Source of the DNA: Panonychus citri
Lineage: Eukaryota > Arthropoda > Arachnida > Trombidiformes > Tetranychidae
Direction of reading: 5' to 3'
Length of the DNA stretch: 64,000 nucleotides
Assembly: GCF_014898815.1 (NCBI RefSeq)
Contig: NW_026515529.1
Location: 1 to 64,000 of the forward strand
In this document: piece by piece, positions 9,834-21,486 of the stretch
Layout: the number at the start of each line of letters is the position of its first letter
How positions within the stretch are numbered: the first letter of the stretch is position 1
The notes under the pieces: generated by a model
Database searches by the model: none
The model's input: the letters and a program-made list of their open reading frames with translations, nothing else
What the model was told of the DNA's origin: nothing
Program-made: the position numbers and the translations under genes

Positions 9834-11198
9834 ATTGGTCCGACGAGCAGGATGACGAAGTTCATCTCACCGAAGTTAAATTATAAATTTCATTTTCGTT
9901 TCGTGAAAAATTTGACTGTTCCAAACGTAATAGTTTCTGTGGTTTATTACCTAAAATCAAGTTTATTGCGCAATTACCTATTACGGAATTTGTGATCGAT
10001 ATAAATACGAATTGTTAATCATTATAGTCTATCAAAAAATTGTCCCATTTTCTGGTGATACAACGATTTACCCTGGCGACTTCTGTTAAATATAAAAATG
10101 TTCTAATCTAATTCAAATCAAACTAGCCAATATTATTAATAATACTCATCTTTGCTATTAACAGTTTGGGTTGAATATTATATCTATTACACTTAAAGTT
10201 GATATTTTATTGTCAGTGTGAATTTTTCATTACTTCTACTAGTTGAATCTTTCTCGATTTCTTTTAATCTCAAACAAAATCTTTTAATTTGAGGTTTTGC
10301 AAATAATTTAGCTCGATTTAATCTCGAGTTGATTTTAATTGATAAAAAGGATAATAATAATCAGTAAAAGATCGATTGTCCAATCAAATTTTGAAGAAAA
10401 CTACCAATAGAAAAACGAATATTGATAGTTAAGTGCTACTGAAACTATACTAATAATTAGAAAAACACTAATGTTATAAATCAAAAACAGATATCTGGTT
10501 AATAACAATTCATGATGAGCCTAAACTTCAATCAAGATTCAAACATTTTCATTACTAAATAGACGAATAAGTCTCACAATTTTGAAGAAATTAACAGAGA
10601 ACAATCAATATCATAATTCATCAATCGTTCGAACCTCAGAATGATAAAAATTTCAAAAAAATTAACTATTAATAATTAAGAGACAAGTTTATTTCATCTC
10701 TATCTCTTTTATCCAAGCGATTATCTGTTAACCCTAAGGTTAAGAATTCAACCTTAGTAAATCGAAACTCTATTAATCTCTCTTACTCTTTCTCTCTCTC
10801 CCTCTTACTCTTTCTCTCTCTCTTATCCTTATTACTATTTAGAGCTAGTTAAGCTAGTGTATTTTTTTTAAACATAAACCATTTACTAATCGACGATTTA
10901 ATCCAAGCATTCAACTCTTTTACCATAACCATAATTGTTTGATGATTATAACCAGTACAACTCGTTATACTCATTGGTTGAGTAAACTCTAAAAATTAAT
11001 TATCTGCCAATTGGCAATGAGAACCGTCTATAAAAACTACTGCATATAACCTCTGATGGGAAGTTTTAATCTAATCAGTTCGTTACTGTGGATAGTTTAA
11101 TTTAGATGATTTGAATTTTGGTTCTCATCCAATTATCATAAAAGAATATAACTTTAACTGAAATGTAATCATCCCAACAACCCGATCAAGCTAATAGT
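9834..11198 (+). other. Internal leader of the gag-only element (no gene seen)
   Basis: About 1.36 kb between the first LTR and gag. It begins with the candidate primer-binding site. It has a pyrimidine-rich tract of CTCTCTTACTCTTT type at about 10770-10830 and otherwise AT-rich sequence with stops in all frames. The copies at 12960-14312 and 18406-19753 are nearly the same and differ mainly by small deletions at simple repeats. Confidence 0.6.
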
Positions 11199-12323
11199 AT
11201 GAATTATCTTCTTAATATATATTCACTGGAAAATAATGATGATGTTATCAAATGGTTCGATCTCTTGGAAATCGCTGCGAAGAATAATGGATGGACTTCA
11301 GATCAAATGTTCATAATCGTTCCAACCTTATTAAGAGTTACAGCACGGAGGTGTTTTAACTTTATCAATGGTAAATTTACTCCTGAAAATGAACGACCAA
11401 AAAACTACAATAGCTTAAGAGATTCAATGATACGAGATTTATGTCCATCTGATTTTCGTTCTCAATTATCTCAACAACTCCATAACGCTACTCAACAACC
11501 AGGTCAATCAGTATCGTCATTCATTCATGAAATCCATGAATTATGCCAACGAATAGATGATAATATACCGGAAATGATTATTCTAAGCCTCATTAAGGAA
11601 AAGTTACTTCCGCAAATTAAATATGGAATCGCCTTACAAAACCCCCAGTCTCTACAACAACTGTTAGAATCAGCAAGATTAGCTGAAAGGGCTATGCTCT
11701 CATGTAACAATTCGTTTGTTAGGCAAAGGGAAACTTTTAATCCCAGCATTAACAAAACGGCATTGAATCTTAAAAAGTCCATTAAACAACTAGCAAGGCA
11801 AATCGAGAGCTTATCCACTCAGCAAATGATTTGTACTTATTGCAATAGACCAGGTCATACCTAAATAAACAGTCAACGTAAACAACGATCAATGTTGAAG
11901 CTTAATACAAACTCCGGTTTTCACTCAACTAAACAACAATCAACATTATCTTATCAGTTCGATCATCAGGATACTCAGCACATGAATAATCAACAATATG
12001 TAAGAGATTATTACGAAATCCATTCACAAGCATCAACTCAGACTGAACCTTCGCTTCCACGGATTGAAAGAAGCAAAACCCCGGAGACAGGAAATGATGA
12101 TAATGCTGAAAATGGTAGAGGAAATAAATCGATTCATGAACGAAAACAATCACCAATTCCAAATAGAAAATCACGAAAAGAGGTAAAAATGGTAATTCAA
12201 ACTTCTGATCCTAGTGATACGGATGATAATGGACATTTCCCTGAATATAATACTATATTTAGCTTTGCTATCACGAATAACAATGATTCACCAGATGAAA
12301 ATTTAATCTTCAATGATGACTAA
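11199..12323 (+). pseudogene. gag: Retrotransposon Gag, copy A, with in-frame stop in the zinc knuckle
   Basis: ATG at 11199 follows the leader. Residues 1-205 are a Gag capsid-like helical region (DLLEIAAKNNGW, LRDSMIRDL, SFIHEIHELCQRIDD), then CTYCNRPGHT, the first part of a CCHC knuckle. The frame stops at TAA 11862-11864, two residues after the knuckle histidine, and the final cysteine position reads Ser. It then stays open in the same frame to 12323 with a charged region (HSQASTQTEPSLPRIERSK). The same stop and Ser occur in copies B and C, so the lesion predates the duplications. No protease or polymerase follows. Gag would package element RNA if expressed; whether the 221-residue product works is unknown. 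Confidence 0.75.
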
Positions 12324-12762
12324 GTGTAATGCCGAAAATTCTAGACATGATGATTTTCTTGTTTACTCAATTAACACAGATGATCGACCTTCAATTGAAC
12401 AATCATCTAATCAACAAAATAAGTCTGAAAACGGAACGGAAAAGTTTGTCAACGATTTCGATCTGCGTGAATCTCAAGCCAAACCTTTTAATAAGCGAGG
12501 CGATCAACTAGTGAAGGAAAAACATCCAAGTAGTCGACGAATGGTCAATCGAGCAATTTATATCATAATGATGATTATGGTACAGTTAGTTTATCTTGCT
12601 ATTTATCAAAAACATGGAATGGATCTTATGTGGAGAAACGTCGATCATAACTTCTTCATCAAAACTAATCCCTTGTTTACAAATAGAAAACCTCCGCGAG
12701 TTGGACTTGACCAGTGGAATGGTCACCATAAGGCCGGGAAGATGTTGGCAAAGAAAATGTAA
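12313..12762 (+). CDS. Second ORF of the gag-only element, with one hydrophobic segment
   Basis: 149 residues opening with an ATG that overlaps the end of the preceding frame in a shifted register. The N-terminal half is polar (NAENSRHDDFLVYSINTDD). A hydrophobic stretch follows (AIYIIMMIMVQLVYLAIY, about residues 77-94), then a basic tail that runs into the LTR. It may be the continuation of Gag after a frameshift: the junction differs by one or two bases among the three copies. A membrane segment in this place recalls an env-like or spacer region, but there are no signals to decide. Function unknown. Confidence 0.4.
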   Translation: MMTKCNAENSRHDDFLVYSINTDDRPSIEQSSNQQNKSENGTEKFVNDFDLRESQAKPFNKRGDQLVKEKHPSSRRMVNRAIYIIMMIMVQLVYLAIYQKHGMDLMWRNVDHNFFIKTNPLFTNRKPPRVGLDQWNGHHKAGKMLAKKM

Positions 12763-12959
12763 ACAACATCTCGTCTCCTTGGAAAAGACGAGATGGAGAT
12801 AAAAATAAAAATGAAGATGAAGATGAAGATGAAGATGAAGGTGAAGTCAAAGTTAACATGAATATAAAATCTAATGAAAAACCCAATGTATTAGTTAGTG
12901 GGGATGAATTTCCCCTTCTCTCAAGTATAATTAATAAAGTGATTGTTAACAAGTCAACA
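12743..12959 (+). repeat. LTR 2 of the gag-only element, shared by two units
   Basis: 217 bp, TGTTGGC...GTCAACA, with about five GATGAA-type units. It serves as 3' LTR of unit A and 5' LTR of unit B. It contains an inverted CTCGTCTCC...GACGAGATGGAG stem just before the microsatellite. Confidence 0.85.
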
Positions 12960-14312
12960 ATTGGTCCGACGAGCAGGATGACGAAGTTCATCTCACCGAA
13001 GTTAAATTATAAATTTCATTTTCGTTTCGTGAAAAATTTGACTGTTCCAAACGTAATAGTTTCTGTGGTTTATTACCTAAAATCAAGTTTATTGCGCAAT
13101 TACCTATTACGGAATTTGTGATCGATATAAATACGAATTGTTAATCATTATAGTCTATCAAAAAATTGTCCCATTTTCTGGTGATACAACGATTTACCCT
13201 GGCGACTTCTGTTAAATATAAAAATGTTCTAATCTAATTCAAATCAAACTAGCCAATATTATTAATAATACTCATCTTTGCTATTAACAGTTTGGGTTGA
13301 ATATTATATCTATTACACTTAAAGTTGATATTTTATTGTCAGTGTGAATTTTTCATTACTTCTACTAGTTGAATCTTTCTCGATTTCTTTTAATCTCAAA
13401 CAAAATCTTTTAATTTGAGGTTTTGCAAATAATTTAGCTCGATTTAATCTCGAGTTGATTTTAATTGATAAAAAGGATAATAATAATCAGTAAAAGATCG
13501 ATTGTCCAATCAAATTTTGAAGAAAACTACCAATAGAAAAACGAATATTGATAGTTAAGTGCTACTGAAACTATACTAATAATTAGAAAAACACTAATGT
13601 TATAAATCAAAAACAGATATCTGGTTAATAACAATTCATGATGAGCCTAAACTTCAATCAAGATTCAAACATTTTCATTACTAAATAGACGAATAAGTCT
13701 CACAATTTTGAAGAAATTAACAGAGAACAATCAATATCATAATTCATCAATCGTTCGAACCTCAGAATGATAAAAATCAAAAATTAACTATTAATAATTA
13801 AGAGACAAGTTTATTTCATCTCTATCTCTTTTATCCAAGCGATTATCTGTTAACCCTAAGGTTAAGAATTCAACCTTAAATCGAAACTCTATTAATCTCT
13901 CTTACTCTTCTCTCTCTCCTCTTACTCTTTCTCTCTCTTATCCTTATTACTATTTAGAGCTAGTTAAGCTAGTGTATTTTTAAACATAAACCATTTACTA
14001 ATCGACGATTTAATCCAAGCATTCAACTCTTTTACCATAACCATAATTGTTTGATGATTATAACCAGTACAACTCGTTATACTCATTGGTTGAGTAAACT
14101 CTAAAAATTAATTATCTGCCAATTGGCAATGAGAACCGTCTATAAAAACTACTGCATATAACCTCTGATGGGAAGTTTTAATCTAATCAGTTCGTTACTG
14201 TGGATAGTTTAATTTAGATGATTTGAATTTTGGTTCTCATCCAATTATCATAAAAAGAATATAACTTTAACCCGAAATGTAATCATCCCAACAACCCGAT
14301 CAAGCTAATAGT

Positions 14313-15426
14313 ATGAATTATCTTCTTAATATCCCATATTTCACTGGAGAAAATAATGATGATGTTATCAAATGGTTCGATCTCTTGGAAATCGCTGCGA
14401 AGAATAATGGATGGACTTCAGATCAAATGTTCATAATCGTTCCAACCTTATTAAGAGTTACAGCACGGAGGTGTTTTAACTTTATCAATGGTAAATTTAC
14501 TCCTGAAAATGAACGACCAAAAAACTACAATAGCTTAAGAGATTCAATGATACGAGATTTATGTCCATCTGATTTTCGTTCTCAATTATCTCAACAACTC
14601 CATAACGCTACTCAACAACCAGGTCAATCAGTATCATTCATTCATGAAATCCATGAATTATGCCAACGAATAGATGATACCGAAATGATTATTCTAAGCC
14701 TCATTAAGGAAAAGTTACTTCCGCAAATTAAATATGGAATCGCCTTACAAAACCCCAGTCTCTACAACAACTGTTAGAATCAGCAAGATTAGCTGAAAGG
14801 GCTATGCTCTCATGTAACAATTCGTTTGTTAGGCAAAGGGAAACTTTTAATCCCAGCATTAACAAAACGGCATTGAATCTTAAAAAGTCCATTAAACAAC
14901 TAGCAAGGCAAATCGAGAGCTTATCCACTCAGCAAATGATTTGTACTTATTGCAATAGACCAGGTCATACCTAAATAAACAGTCAACGTAAACAACGATC
15001 AATGTTGAAGCTTAATACAAACTCCGGTTTTCTCAACTAAACAACAATCAACATTATCTTATCAGTTCGATCATCAGGATACTCAGCACATGAATAATCA
15101 ACAATATGTAAGAGATTATTACGAAATCCATTCACAAGCATCAACTCAGACTGAACCTTCGCTACGGATTGAAAGAAGCAAAACCCGGAGACAGGAAATG
15201 ATGATAATGCTGAAAATGGTAGAGGAAATAAATCGATTCATGAACGAAAACAATCACCAATTCCAAATAGAAAATCACGAAAAGAGGTAAAAATGGTAAT
15301 TCAAACTTCTGATCCTAGTGATACGGATGATAATGGACATTTCCCTGAATATAATACTATATTTAGCTTTGCTATCACGAATAACAATGATTCACCAGAT
15401 GAAAATTTAATCTTCAATGATGACTA
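14313..15426 (+). pseudogene. gag: Retrotransposon Gag, copy B (frameshifted)
   Basis: Starts with the same ATG as copy A and retains PYFTGENNDDVIKWFD, which copy A lacks through a small deletion. It shifts frame near 14750 (CCCCAGT where A and C have CCCCCAGT), so the capsid region is cut at 14777. Downstream pieces are visible in other frames, including 15090-15290. It shares the zinc-knuckle stop with copies A and C. Extra losses relative to copy A fall at short repeats (for example GTATCGTCATTC against GTATCATTC). Confidence 0.75.
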
Positions 15427-15427
15427 A

Positions 15428-15867
15428 GTGTTAATGCCGAAAATTCTAGACATGATGATTTTCTTGTTTACTCAATTAACACAGATGATCGACCTTCAAT
15501 TGAACAATCATCTAATCAACAAAATAAGTCTGAAAACGGAACGGAAAAGTTTGTCAACGATTTCGATCTGCGTGAATCTCAAGCCAAACCTTTTAATAAG
15601 CGAGGCGATCAACTAGTGAAGGAAAAACATCCAAGTAGTCGACGAATGGTCAATCGAGCAATTTATATCATAATGATGATTATGGTACAGTTAGTTTATC
15701 TTGCTATTTATCAAAAACATGGAATGGATCTTATGTGGAGAAACGTCGATCATAACTTCTTCATCAAAACTAATCCCTTGTTTACAAATAGAAAACCTCC
15801 GCGAGTTGGACTTGACCAGTGGAATGGTCACCATAAGGCCGGGAAGATGTTGGCAAAGAAAATGTAA
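15428..15867 (+). pseudogene. Second ORF of the gag-only element, copy B
   Basis: Equivalent of 12313-12762, broken into two overlapping frames near 15610. The hydrophobic segment and the basic C-terminus at 15616-15867 are intact and identical to copy A. It runs into the third LTR. Confidence 0.5.
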
Positions 15868-16064
15868 ACAACATCTCGTCTCCTTGGAAAAGACGAGATG
15901 GAGATAAAAATAAAAATGAAGATGAAGATGAAGATGAAGATGAAGGTGAAGTCAAAGTTAACATGAATATAAAATCTAATGAAAAACCCAATGTATTAGT
16001 TAGTGGGGATGAATTTCCCCTTCTCTCAAGTATAATTAATAAAGTGATTGTTAACAAGTCAACA
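15848..16064 (+). repeat. LTR 3 of the gag-only element
   Basis: 217 bp, essentially identical to LTR 2. It is followed by the GTATT target duplication and then family sequence GACTGTTTTACAACCC. Confidence 0.85.
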
Positions 16065-16069
16065 GTATT

Positions 16070-16652
16070 GACTGTTTTACAACCCAAAATTTATTGCCCG
16101 AAGGTAATTTTCTTCGTTATTGTCATCGGGTGAATATTCAATCGAGTACACAGATTCTACTGATTAAAGGTAATAATTTAATTAGTTTCTTCTCTTTCTT
16201 ATTTATCCAATTAAATTCTAATTTATCATCATTCCAATAGAGAAATTAGGCCAACAGGTAAATCCATGTTTCAGTCCAAATATTAACTATATCCAAGTAG
16301 ATTACACTCCTGATGAACCGATATTTTATTTGGACTTCGATAATACTAATTAATATTTTCAGTCAATCTACCATTCTGGTAGCCATGGTCTTAAATTGTC
16401 GATTCACCAAATGTGAAGAATGGTTTATACTCAAGTGTAACTTAACTAGTAGTGTGACAGTTAAGCTTCATCATTACATTGAATTCACAGTTCGCTCGTT
16501 CACGAAAATATAATTGAATGAATTGACTTGCTAAAAGTTTATTAATCACAATGTTCAATCGGTCATACAGATTCTACTGATTCGAGGTAATAATTTAAAT
16601 AGTTACTCTTCTATTCTTTTTATTTAATTCTAATCTATCATCTTTTTTACAG
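16070..16652 (+). pseudogene. Relic of sema-like copy 2: decayed exon 1 end, fossil exon 2, exon 1 scrap
   Basis: It begins with a decayed PSI-region end of exon 1 (GACTGTTTTACAACCC, ATCGGGTGAATATTCAATCG), its splice donor AAAGGTAATAATT and the fossil exon 2 start at about 16240-16340. A scrap of exon 1 follows (CAGTTCGCTCGTTCACGAAA at about 16490), then a second exon 1 end, donor and acceptor (TTTTTTACAG at 16643-16652). No long open frame. The piling up of partial exons points to repeated unequal exchange. Confidence 0.65.
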
Positions 16653-17217
16653 AGAAACTACAATCATGAATCAAACAGTAAATCCATGTTTCCGTCCAAC
16701 TAATATCCAAGTAGACTACACTCCTGATGAACCGACATTTGATTTGAACTTCGATCTCCTTGGTTTCCATTCAAGATATGAAGATATTTTTCCCTTGAAC
16801 TTCACTTTAGTCGACATTACAACACTTTCATTCATAGAAAATTGTACTGTTGTGAGTTATAATCAGTCCAAGATTTATCTCAATTGCAATCGGGTAAATT
16901 CTGGTCAATATCAATTATCGATTCTTATGCTCAGACGACGAGGTCCATTTGAAACAGAAGACATTGATAACTTGATCACTTATAGTGATCAATTCACTAT
17001 CGGTTCACACTCATTTCTTTATATCCTGTCGATAATATTACGAGTTCTCTCCTTTATTATCTCAGTGATCGGGCTCATTGTATTTCATTATTTCCTATTT
17101 TTTTCGTTGTATTTTAAGACCAAGGCTTCTGTTACATCAAAACATAACGAGGAAACAACGAGAAAAGAGTCTTTTGAAACAAAGTCTAAAAGTCAGAAGA
17201 TGCGTGTTGGATTATAA
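16653..17217 (+). pseudogene. Orphan class A exon 2 of the sema-like family, copy 2
   Basis: Fully open from the acceptor to TAA at 17217. It encodes NQTVNPCFRPTNIQ, the NCTVVSYNQSKIYLNCNRV ectodomain piece and a hydrophobic segment (FLYILSIILRVLSFIISVIG), ending MRVGL. An in-frame ATG occurs at 16666, but no intact exon 1 lies upstream, so it has no signal peptide and is probably not expressed as a functional receptor. Confidence 0.7.
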
Positions 17218-17763
17218 ACTCGAAAGAAACACATTCAGACTTTAGACTTTATCAGACGATTTCAACATCGAATGAATATAATGATAAATCTCCAAAGGTC
17301 ATACGGTATTTAGTACAAGACTCAGTTCGTTTTCATTACGAATATTCCATTGTCTTAAATTACTCCAGATTCGTAAATGAATTGGCACATACTAATAATT
17401 TCATTGATGTTGATCGAATTCACTTCAATCAGAACTCGAAAACTATTCACAACTTTTATGCCTTCTATAGAACCTTGATCTCAAGAGTTGATTTCAACTT
17501 GGAATTCAAAACAAATGGAAGTGACTAATGTCCATTAGGTTTCGCTCGATTTAATTGAATCGAAAGAAGTTAACACCGAGTAAAGTCTCTTTAAAATAAT
17601 CGAAATCCACAAAGTCTCTTCTGGATTATCTTCATTAGTTTCTTATCTTTTTCCTTGACCCTTTTCTTATGTACATAACTGTAGCTGTTAGTTATTACAG
17701 AAATAAATAAGCCAACAATTAAAATTAAGGTACTTGACTGTATTGAACCTTAGTTATTGTATT
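17218..17763 (+). other. 3' flank of copy 2
   Basis: Conserved family 3' flank, including the stretch that copy 1 reads as extra tail (HFIDVDRI-type codons, several frameshifts here), a poly(A) signal AATAAATAAG at about 17701 and the GTATT target at 17759-17763. No separate gene seen. Confidence 0.55.
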
Positions 17764-18405
17764 TGTTGGCAAAGAAAATGTAATTAACATCTCGTCTCCT
17801 TAGAAAAGACGAGATGGAGATAAAAATAAAAATGAAGATGAAGATGAAGATGAAGATGAAGATGAAGATGAAGATGAAGATGAAGATGAAGATGAAGATG
17901 AAGATGAAGATGAAGATGAAGATGAAGATGAAGATGAAGATGAAGATGAAGATGAAGATGAAGATGAAGATGAAGATGAAGATGAAGATGAAGATGAAGA
18001 TGAAGATGAAGATGAAGATGAAGATGAAGATGAAGATGAAGATGAAGATGAAGATGAAGATGAAGATGAAGATGAAGATGAAGATGAAGAAGAAGATGAA
18101 GATGAAGATGAAGATGAAGATGAAGATGAAGATGAAGATGAAGATGAAGATGAAGATGAAGATGAAGAAGATGAAGATGAAGATGAAGAAGATGAAGATG
18201 AAGATGAAGATGAAGATGAAGATGAAGATGAAGATGAAGATGAAGATGAAGATGAAGATGAAGATGAAGATGAAGATGAAGATGAAGATGAAGATGAAGA
18301 TGAAGTTAACATGAATATAAAATCTAATGAAAACCCAATGTATTAGTTAGTGGGGATGAATTTCTCTCAAGTATAATTAATAAAGTGATTGTTAACAAGT
18401 CAACA
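17764..18405 (+). repeat. LTR 4 of the gag-only element, microsatellite-expanded
   Basis: 642 bp, TGTTGGCAAAG...GTCAACA. The GATGAA array occupies about 17832-18306, roughly 79 units with two or three GAAGAAGATGAA interruptions. Interruption positions differ from LTR 1, so the two arrays have changed independently. Confidence 0.85.
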
Positions 18406-19753
18406 ATTGGTCCGACGAGCAGGATGACGAAGTTCATCTCACCGAAGTTAAATTATAAATTTCATTTTCGTTTCGTGAAAATTTGACTGTTCCAAACGTA
18501 ATAGTTTCTGTGGTTTATTACCTAAAATCAAGTTTATTGCGCAATTACCTATTACGGAATTTGTGATCGATATAAATACGAATTGTTAATCATTATAGTC
18601 TATCAAAAAATTGTCCCATTTTCTGGTGATACAACGATTTACCCTGGCGACTTCTGTTAAATATAAAAATGTTCTAATCTAATTCAAATCAAACTAGCCA
18701 ATATTATTAATAATACTCATCTTTGCTATTAACAGTTTGGGTTGAATATTATATCTATTACACTTAAAGTTGATATTTTATTGTCAGTGTGAATTTTTCA
18801 TTACTTCTACTAGTTGAATCTTTCTCGATTTCTTTTAATCTCAAACAAAATCTTTTAATTTGAGGTTTTAAATAATTTAGCTCGATTTAATCTCGAGTTG
18901 ATTTTAATTGATAAAAAGGATAATAATAATCAGTAAAAGATCGATTGTCCAATCAAATTTTGAAGAAAACTACCAATAGAAAAACGAATATTGATAGTTA
19001 AGTGCTACTGAAACTATACTAATAATTAGAAAAACACTAATGTTATAAATCAAAAACATATTAATAACAATTCATGATGAGCCTAAACTTCAATCAAGAT
19101 TCAAACATTTTCATTACTAAATAGACGAATAAGTCTCACAATTTTGAAGAAATTAACAGAGAACAATCAATATCATAATTCATCAATCGTTCGAACCTCA
19201 GAATGATAAAAATTTCAAAAAAATTAACTATTAATAATTAAGAGACAAGTTTATTTCATCTCTATCTCTTTTATCCAAGCGATTATCTGTTAACCCTAAG
19301 GTTAAGAATTCAACCTTAGTAAATCGAAACTCTATTAATCTCTCTTACTCTTTCTCTCTCTCCTTACTCTTTCTCTCTTATCCTTATTACTATTTAGAGC
19401 TAGTTAAGCTAGTGTATTTTTTAAACATAAACCATTTACTAATCGACGATTTAATCCAAGCATTCAACTCTTTTACCATAACCATAATTGTTTGATGATT
19501 ATAACCAGTACAACTCGTTATACTCATTGGTTGAGTAAACTCTAAAAATTAATTATCTGCCAATTGGCAATGAGAACCGTCTATAAAAACTACTGCATAT
19601 AACCTCTGATGGGAAGTTTTAATCTAATCAGTTCGTTACTGTGGATAGTTTAATTTAGATGATTTGAATTTTGGTTCTCATCCAATTATCATAAAAAGAA
19701 TATAACTTTAACCCGAAATGTAATCATCCCAACAACCCGATCAAGCTAATAGT

Positions 19754-20796
19754 ATGAATTCTTCTTAATATCCCATATTTCACTGGAGAAAATAATGATG
19801 TTATCAAATGGTTCGATCTCTTGGAAATCGCTGCGAAGAATAATGGATGGACTTCAGATCAAATGTTCATAATCGTTCCAACCTTATTAAGAGTTACAGC
19901 ACGGAGGTGTTTTAACTTTATCAATGGTAAATTTACTCCTGAAAATGAACGACCAAAAAACTACAATAGCTTAAGAGATTCAATGATACGAGATTTATGT
20001 CCATCTGATTTTCGTTCTCAATTATCTCAACAACTCCATAACGCTACTCAACAACCAGGTCAATCAGTATCGTCATTCATTCATGAAATCCATGAATTAT
20101 GCCAACGAATAGATGATAATATACCGGAAATGATTATTCTAAGCCTCATTAAGGAAAAGTTACTTCCGCAAATTAAATATGGAATCGCCTTACAAAACCC
20201 CCAGTCTCTACAACAACTGTTAGAATCAGCAAGATTAGCTGAAAGGGCTATGCTCTCATGTAACAATTCGTTTGTTAGGCAAAGGGAAACTTTTAATCCC
20301 AGCATTAACAAAACGGCATTGAATCTTAAAAAGTCCATTAAACAACTAGCAAGGCAAATCGAGCTTATCCACTCAGCAAATGATTTGTACTTATTGCAAT
20401 AGACCAGGTCATACCTAAATAAACAGTCAACGTAAACAACGATCAATGTTGAAGCTTAATACAAACTCCGGTTTTCACTCAACTAAACAACAATCAACAT
20501 TATCTTATCAGTTCGATCATCAGGATACTCAGCACATGAATAATCAACAATATGTAAGAGATTATTACGAAATCCATTCACAAGCATCAACTCAGACTGA
20601 ACCTTCGCTTCCACGGATTGAAAGAAGCAAAACCCCGGAGACAGGAAATGATGATAATGCTGAAAATGGTAGAGGAAATAAATCGATTCATGAACGAAAA
20701 CAATCACCAATTCCAAATAGAAAATCACGAAAAGAGGTAAAAATGGTAATTCAAACTTCTGATCCTAGTGATACGGATGATAATGGACATTTCTGA
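19754..20796 (+). pseudogene. gag: Retrotransposon Gag, copy C (frameshifted)
   Basis: The expected ATG at 19754 is followed by a two-base loss, so the capsid region is open only from about 19790 in another frame. From there to about 20355 it is nearly identical to copy A. A three-base loss near 20360 and a further shift put the knuckle out of phase, but the shared TAA after the knuckle histidine is still present at the nucleotide level (about 20417). The charged downstream part 20446-20796 is open. Confidence 0.7.
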
Positions 20797-20864
20797 ATAT
20801 AATACTATATTTAGCTTTGCTATCACGAATAACAATGATTCACCAGATGAAAATTTAATCTTCA

Positions 20865-21289
20865 ATGATGACTGTTAATGCCGAAAATTCTAGACATGAT
20901 GATTTTCTTGTTTACTCAATTAACACAGATGATCGACCTTCAATTGAACAATCATCTAATCAACAAAATAAGTCTGAAAACGGAACGGAAAAGTTTGTCA
21001 ACGATTTCGATCTGCGTGAATCTCAAGCCAAACCTTTTAATAAGCGAGGCGATCAACTAGTGAAGGAAAACATCCAAGTAGTCGACGAATGGTCAATCGA
21101 GCAATTTATATCATAATGATGATTATGGTACAGTTAGTTTATCTTGCTATTTATCAAAAACATGGAATGGATCTTATGTGGAGAAACGTCGATCATAACT
21201 TCTTCATCAAAACTAATCCCTTGTTTACAATAGAAAACCTCCATGAGTTGGACTTGACCAGTGGAATGGTCACCATAAGGCCGGGGAGA
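20865..21289 (+). pseudogene. Second ORF of the gag-only element, copy C
   Basis: Equivalent of 12313-12762, open in pieces (20865-21116 and from 21089). It has a different base count at the junction with the preceding frame (ATGATGACTGTTAATG here) and another shift near 21068. The hydrophobic AIYIIMMIMVQLVYLAIY segment is present. Confidence 0.45.
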
Positions 21290-21486
21290 TGTTGGCAAAG
21301 AATCAACATATCGTCTCCTTGGATGGAGATAAAAATAGTGATGAAGATGAAGATGAAGATGAAGATGAAGATGAAGTCAAAGTTAACATGAATATAAAAT
21401 CTAATGAAAACCCAATGTATTAGTTAGTGGGGATGAATTTCCTTCTCTCAAGTATAATTAATAAAGTGATTGTTAACAAGTCAACA
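21290..21486 (+). repeat. LTR 5 of the gag-only element
   Basis: 197 bp, TGTTGGC...GTCAACA with a few GATGAA units. Followed by GTATT and family sequence GACTGTTTTACAACCC. Confidence 0.85.

Larger units (their letters stand above)
9187..16064 (+). mobile_element. Tandem gag-only LTR retrotransposon (LTR-int-LTR-int-LTR)
   Basis: Three LTRs (9187-9833, 12743-12959, 15848-16064) separate two internal regions of about 2.9 kb. LTRs run TGTTGGCAAAG...GTCAACA. The array is flanked by the 5-bp duplication GTATT (9182-9186 and 16065-16069); the uninterrupted target with one GTATT is present at 49702-49706 and 52834-52838. Directly after the 5' LTR lies a candidate primer-binding site, TGGTCCGACGAGCAGGA at 9836. 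A purine run (GGGAAGA) precedes each downstream LTR. The internal regions carry only gag-like sequence; no protease, RT, RNase H or integrase was seen, so the element is non-autonomous. Two units sharing one middle LTR is the usual product of LTR-LTR unequal recombination. Confidence 0.85.
17764..21486 (+). mobile_element. Gag-only LTR retrotransposon, second locus
   Basis: LTR 17764-18405, internal 18406-21289, LTR 21290-21486, flanked by GTATT at 17759-17763 and 21487-21491. Target site and flanks are the same as for the first array, so this locus probably arose by duplication of an already occupied gene unit and not by an independent insertion. The 5' LTR carries the long GATGAA array; the 3' LTR is short (197 bp). 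Confidence 0.85.

Noticed and set aside
9173..9865. Long poly-Ser / His-Leu open frame on the minus strand, and poly Met-Lys frames on the plus strand
   Set aside because: These are direct translations of the GATGAA microsatellite; interruptions change the phase and no flanking domain is continuous with them.
11525..12174. Minus-strand ORFs opposite gag (also at 20081 and 20483)
   Set aside because: Shadows of the gag coding strand without a recognisable domain.
17800..18314. Overlapping poly-Ser and poly Met-Lys frames in LTR 4
   Set aside because: Same microsatellite in the second locus; not genes.
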